Positions 5,357 through 8,831 of a stretch of 8,831 bases of DNA are shown piece after piece; position 1 is the first letter of the stretch, and each line of letters begins with the position of its first letter. The translations under genes were made by a program, and so were the position numbers. Under the pieces are notes generated by a model. That model saw only the letters and a list, made by a program, of their open reading frames with translations, was not told where the DNA came from and made no database searches. This DNA comes from Coriobacteriales bacterium (GTDB lineage Bacteria > Actinomycetota > Coriobacteriia > Coriobacteriales > UBA8131): positions 1 to 8,831 of the forward strand of contig JAIRXA010000153.1 of assembly GCA_031268525.1 (NCBI GenBank), given 5' to 3'.

Positions 5357-7141
5357 GTGGAGCGCACATATCAATGGGTTTCATTCTATGAAGCATTGGC
5401 AGACAAGCTATTCGAATACGAAGACAAGCGTGATGAGCTTTTCGAGCAGATAAAAAACACCGCATCTGAGCAGCCCTTGATGGAATATCTTCATTTTGAG
5501 AATAAAGAGTGGTGGGACGCCAAGAATAACCATATAGACCCATTCTCGATTTTCGCCGCATTCAATCGGGGGATAACGGAAAACAACAGAACGAAAATCG
5601 CAACGCTCTTTGCCTCCCTATTTAAAATAGGGATTCCTTCTCCTACCACGTTTCTGGGCATTCCCGTTCTCAACAACATGAGATCATTTTATTCAGGAGA
5701 TGATGATTTATGGGAGTTGTTTGTTCAAGCAATAACTTCTGAAAAAAACAACAAGTTATCCGATAGCTTTAGTGCTTCGTTTAACAATGCCGTCAACACG
5801 TACGGAAACGGCTTGTCCAGTATTACGATAGGCTTATATTGGATACGGCCAAACTTTTTCATGCCCCTTGACGACAATTCCAAGAAATGCGTTTCGAGGG
5901 ATTATGGTCTGTCTGCCGCGAGTGTTCAGGGAGGCGCTGAGTACGTTGAGTATCTCGACGCTCTTAAAACGAAAATGAAGGATGACGAGAAGGGAATTTC
6001 ATTACCCGAATTATCATACAGAGCATGGGCCGACAAAGCTCCTGCCACACAATCATTTGTGGGCAGCAATACATCAACTGGTGAAGGTGCGACCACATTT
6101 GATGGAGGTACATCTCGATCTGCCATGCCAATACTGCAGAAGAACATCATCCTCTGCGGAACACCCGGCACTGGCAAGACATACAGCACCATCCAATATG
6201 CGGTTGCAATCGTCGAGGAAAAGTCCCTTGCTGAAATCAAGACTGAGGACTATGGAGCAGTATTCAGCCGCTACCTGCAACACAAGGAAGACGGTCTTGT
6301 GGCGTTCACGACATTCCATCAATCGTTTGGCTATGAGGAATTCATCGAAGGCATCCGTCCAGTCATAGTATCAGAGGAAGAGGGGGAAGACTCCGATACG
6401 AGCAGGGAGATTAAGTACCGGATTCACGATGGCGTTTTCAAGGACTTCTGCGACAGGGCCGTAACGCCTATCGGTGGCGAAAAAGTTCCAAACCGCGTCT
6501 TTATCATCGATGAGATTAACAGGGGAAACATATCAAAAATATTCGGTGAACTTATCACCCTCATCGAGCCATCAAAGCGCATCGGTGCAGCGGAGCAATC
6601 GAGGACACTCCTGCCATACTCAGGACAAAACTTCGGCGTGCCGGACAACGTATACATCATCGGTACAATGAATACCGCTGATCGCTCAATCGCTCTGATC
6701 GATACCGCGCTTCGGCGTAGGTTTGACTTTATCGAAATGCTCCCCGATTCGTCCACGCTTGCGGGGATTACTGTCGGCAATATCGACATCGCAACAATGC
6801 TCGACACCATGAACAAGCGCATAACAATCCTGCTTGACCGGGAGCATACAATCGGCCATTCATACCTGCTGCCTTTGGCAACAGACAATTCTCTTGCAAA
6901 GCTCGCGGAGATTTTCAAGAACAGAATCGTTCCGCTCCTGCAAGAGTATTTCTACGATGATTATGAGAAGATTCGGTTTGTTTTGGGCGACAACCAGAAG
7001 CCGGACGACAACTCAAGGTTCATCATCAAAATTACGGACCTTGTAAGTCCGTTTGGCGATGCGGACGTAGACGTTTCAGAATACTATGAGACAAACGAGA
7101 AGGCGTTTGGGAAGGTCGAAGCGTATGCGTTCTTATCGTAA
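5357..7141 (+). CDS. mcrB: McrB-like GTP-dependent AAA+ restriction subunit
   Basis: This 594-residue protein begins at a GTG at 5357, with AGAAGGG 7 bases upstream. The start matches where I recall relatives beginning, a few residues before a W-x-x-FYE motif. The C-terminal half is a classic McrB motor: Walker A G268-TPGTGK-T275, a TTFHQSFGYEEFIEGIRP block, Walker B FIID385-E386-INRGNISKIFGELITLIE, the McrB signature M438-NTADRS, and arginines in TALRRRFDF. The family forms GTP-hydrolysing hexamers that translocate on DNA and recruit McrC for cleavage. Residues about 1-230 are the target-recognition part. They do not look like the E. coli McrB N-domain (DUF3578) but like the N-region of many McrB-like proteins in Firmicutes and Bacteroidetes, with FNRGIT, FLGIPVLNNM and GLYWIRPNFF. 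The modified base it reads is therefore unknown. It overlaps mcrC by 17 bases. Confidence 0.93.
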   Translation: MERTYQWVSFYEALADKLFEYEDKRDELFEQIKNTASEQPLMEYLHFENKEWWDAKNNHIDPFSIFAAFNRGITENNRTKIATLFASLFKIGIPSPTTFLGIPVLNNMRSFYSGDDDLWELFVQAITSEKNNKLSDSFSASFNNAVNTYGNGLSSITIGLYWIRPNFFMPLDDNSKKCVSRDYGLSAASVQGGAEYVEYLDALKTKMKDDEKGISLPELSYRAWADKAPATQSFVGSNTSTGEGATTFDGGTSRSAMPILQKNIILCGTPGTGKTYSTIQYAVAIVEEKSLAEIKTEDYGAVFSRYLQHKEDGLVAFTTFHQSFGYEEFIEGIRPVIVSEEEGEDSDTSREIKYRIHDGVFKDFCDRAVTPIGGEKVPNRVFIIDEINRGNISKIFGELITLIEPSKRIGAAEQSRTLLPYSGQNFGVPDNVYIIGTMNTADRSIALIDTALRRRFDFIEMLPDSSTLAGITVGNIDIATMLDTMNKRITILLDREHTIGHSYLLPLATDNSLAKLAEIFKNRIVPLLQEYFYDDYEKIRFVLGDNQKPDDNSRFIIKITDLVSPFGDADVDVSEYYETNEKAFGKVEAYAFLS

Positions 7142-8432
7142 ACCCTATACCATAACAGAATATGGAAGTTTCACACGGGGCATGGAAGTGCTGGGTTATC
7201 AGGCACTGCCCGAGAAGACCTTCGATGCGCTCGAAACATTTATCCTCGCAAACGACTCAGGCCCTGAAACAAAAGCGGTTGAGCTACTGTCCCTTTCAGC
7301 GCGGCGCACTATTGGCAAAACCATTACAGCAAAGAATTACGTCGGTCTTATCACCATGACTGACGGGACAGTCATTGAGATTTTGCCCAAAATAGCAGAT
7401 AGGGCAATCACGGTCGAAGAAACGAAACGGGTCTTTCTTGAAATGCTGAAAACGCTCAAAGAAGTGACCTTCAAGGATTTCAGCACATCCCATATCAAGA
7501 CTGACCGACTGAACCTGTTTGAGATATTCATTCGTATGTTCCTTGACGAAGTGACTACCCTGATAAAACAAGGGTTGAATTCGGCCTATACTCCTGTCGA
7601 GGAAAACGAGCGGTTCTTCAAAGGCAAACTATTGACCACGCAAAACATCAAGCACAACTTGATGAGGCGGGAGCGGTTTTTTGTCCGATATGATGACTTC
7701 AACACCAACCGTCCAGAGAATCGCCTGATTAAATCTACACTCGTCTTGCTTCTCAAACAGTCATCGGACACTCGCAATCGTCAAACAGCAACACGGTTAC
7801 TGACATATTTTGAAAGAGTAAGCCTGTCGAAAAACCATGATGCAGACTTCATGAAATGCACGTCTGACAGAGGGCTCTCCCATTACGCAAAGGCTTTGTC
7901 TTGGTGCAGGGTATTCCTCAAAGGAAACAGCTTCACGGCCTTTGCTGGGAGTGAAGCGGCGATAGCTCTTCTATTCCCGATGGAGAAGATATTTGAGAGT
8001 TTTATTGCATCAAAGATAAAACACATCGGCTACGGCTACGACGTGCGGACACAAGAGAGCCATTACAGCCTGTACGACAAGCCAACCCCTGCTTTCGCGC
8101 TGCGCCCGGACATTGTTCTGAGATATGGGGCGCAGACTATCGTGATGGACACGAAGTGGAAGCGCTTAGCTCATTCCGAGCGAAACTACGGCATCTCACA
8201 ATCCGATATGTATCAGATGTATGCGTATGGGAAGAAGTACGATGCAGAAAAAATCATCCTTCTCTACCCGCTTACTCATAGGTTTAAGGACGAAGATATT
8301 TCGTTTGAATCCATCGATGGCGTAAGGGTCGAAATCGCCTTTATAGATTTACTCAACACCGATGAGAGTGTAAAAGCATTGTTGGCAAGGAGGTGCAGCT
8401 TATGCGCAGAGCAACTGCTGCCAACATCATAA
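7125..8432 (+). CDS. mcrC: McrC-family PD-(D/E)XK nuclease subunit
   Basis: This 435-residue protein starts at the ATG at 7125, with GGGAAGG 9 bases upstream and inside the end of mcrB; the 17-base overlap suggests coupled translation. An upstream in-frame ATG at 7086 would add 13 basic residues and has no such site. The N-terminal half is the McrC domain that docks on the McrB hexamer (YTITEYGSF, then GTVIEILPKIA, FFKGKLLTTQNIKHN, NRPENRLIK). The nuclease core is in the C-terminal part: RPD329-IVLRYG followed by MD342-TK344, the D...(D)xK pattern of the PD-(D/E)XK fold seen as D...DAK in E. coli McrC. It is longer than the 348-residue E. coli protein, as many McrC homologues are. It should supply DNA cleavage when McrB has translocated from modified sites. 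The active site looks intact. Confidence 0.93.
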   Translation: MRSYRKPYTITEYGSFTRGMEVLGYQALPEKTFDALETFILANDSGPETKAVELLSLSARRTIGKTITAKNYVGLITMTDGTVIEILPKIADRAITVEETKRVFLEMLKTLKEVTFKDFSTSHIKTDRLNLFEIFIRMFLDEVTTLIKQGLNSAYTPVEENERFFKGKLLTTQNIKHNLMRRERFFVRYDDFNTNRPENRLIKSTLVLLLKQSSDTRNRQTATRLLTYFERVSLSKNHDADFMKCTSDRGLSHYAKALSWCRVFLKGNSFTAFAGSEAAIALLFPMEKIFESFIASKIKHIGYGYDVRTQESHYSLYDKPTPAFALRPDIVLRYGAQTIVMDTKWKRLAHSERNYGISQSDMYQMYAYGKKYDAEKIILLYPLTHRFKDEDISFESIDGVRVEIAFIDLLNTDESVKALLARRCSLCAEQLLPTS

Positions 8433-8447
8433 ATAGGCCCTATTTTT
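8431..8447 (+). terminator. Weak possible terminator after mcrC
   Basis: AAATA (8431-8435) can pair with TATTT (8441-8445) around GGCCC, followed by more T residues. The stem is short and all A-T, so it is unlikely to terminate efficiently. A -10-like GATAAT at 8463-8468 lies downstream without a good -35. hsdR may therefore be read through from mcrC or have its own weak promoter. Confidence 0.25.
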
Positions 8448-8508
8448 TATACCGATACTTCCGATAATCACCAGCTGTAAGAAGCAAGGCGCAGGGAGGA
8501 ATGACTAT

Positions 8509-8831
8509 ATGGGGACACGAATCTACGAATACACGAACATGAGCGGACTGACCGAAGAAGACGTGAAACTTCGGTTTATCACTCCTGCGATAGAAGCCAA
8601 GTGGGACAGAAACACCCAAATCAGGATGGAGTACAGCTTCACCGATGGGCGAATAATTGTGCGCGGAAACGCGAAGCCCGTGCGCGGCAAAAGAAAAAAA
8701 GCAGATTACATCCTCTACTACAAACGCAATCTGCCGCTTGCCATAGTTGAGGCAAAAGACAACAACCATTCCCTTGGCGCAGGTATGCAGCAAGGCTTGG
8801 AGTACGCCGACATACTCGACATTCCCTTTGT
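8509..8831 (+). CDS. hsdR: Type I restriction enzyme R subunit, N-terminal fragment (continues past window)
   Basis: The ATG at 8509 has GGGAGGA 8 bases upstream, and the frame is open for 107 codons to the window end. The fragment covers the start of the HsdR nuclease domain: TEEDVKLRFITPAIEAKW, then D66 in KADYILYY and E81-A-K83 in AIVEAKDNNHSLGAGMQQ, the PD-ExK active-site arrangement of type I R subunits. HsdR is the ATP-dependent translocase and nuclease of a complex with HsdM and HsdS, and cuts DNA lacking the host methyl mark. The motor domains and the hsdM and hsdS genes, if present, are beyond the right edge. A competing ATG at 8501 is in another frame and meets a stop after 13 codons. 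The gene starts 76 bases after mcrC in the same direction. Confidence 0.92.
   Translation, partial: MGTRIYEYTNMSGLTEEDVKLRFITPAIEAKWDRNTQIRMEYSFTDGRIIVRGNAKPVRGKRKKADYILYYKRNLPLAIVEAKDNNHSLGAGMQQGLEYADILDIPF

Noticed and set aside
8501..8542. Short frame from the ATG at 8501
   Set aside because: It stops after 13 codons and is only a few bases from the ribosome-binding site; the hsdR start at 8509 is better spaced.
8440..8793. 117-codon minus-strand frame
   Set aside because: It is antisense to the hsdR start, which has an intact PD-ExK motif and a ribosome-binding site.

Overview
The window looks like part of a bacterial chromosome with two distinct halves. Positions 1 to about 4890 are visibly G+C rich and hold metabolic genes. 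From about 5160 onward the DNA is A+T richer and holds restriction genes. By eye the first half is near 60% G+C and the second in the mid-40s; these are estimates, not computed values. The protein types (a GlpA-type FAD enzyme with a BFD iron-sulphur domain, a PutP-like sodium symporter of a type I associate with anaerobic gut bacteria, and a remnant of a small YozG-like regulator) suggest an anaerobic Gram-positive lineage. A Coriobacteriia-like host is a reasonable but unproven guess.

Region 1 (1-2087, minus strand) is one open frame of more than 695 codons that runs off the left edge. It encodes a GlpA-like FAD oxidoreductase with a four-cysteine BFD domain, fused through a low-complexity linker to a second FAD-dependent oxidoreductase that is usually a separate protein. 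Divergent from it are a HAD-family hydrolase (2171-3238) and a sodium:solute symporter (3328-4887). These two plus-strand genes may be co-transcribed, with two small hairpins in the 89-base gap between them.

All three metabolic genes carry in-frame repeat expansions: 15-bp units in the second FAD domain, a palindromic REP-like pair in the fusion linker, a 72-bp duplication at the HAD N-terminus, 63-bp units near the HAD C-terminus, and 9-bp units in the symporter. A related REP-like pair with the same internal architecture lies in the intergenic DNA at 4972-5077. The same mobile or recombinogenic repeat family therefore appears both between and inside genes.

Region 2 (4888-5356) is a boundary of about 470 bases. 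It holds 30-bp direct repeats, the REP-like inverted pair, a further repeat-like motif, then a strong sigma70-type promoter (5207-5235) and the first ~20 codons of a truncated XRE/YozG-like regulator that runs directly into the next gene.

Region 3 (5357-8831) is the start of a defence island: mcrB (GTP-dependent AAA+ motor), mcrC (PD-(D/E)XK nuclease, overlapping mcrB by 17 bases) and the first 107 codons of a type I restriction hsdR. McrBC should cut foreign DNA carrying particular base modifications. The type I system, whose hsdM and hsdS genes would have to lie beyond the right edge, should cut unmodified sites. Together they would cover both kinds of invading DNA. Nothing in this half is a wholly new system. 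Its least familiar parts are the McrB N-terminal recognition region and the regulator remnant at the left border.
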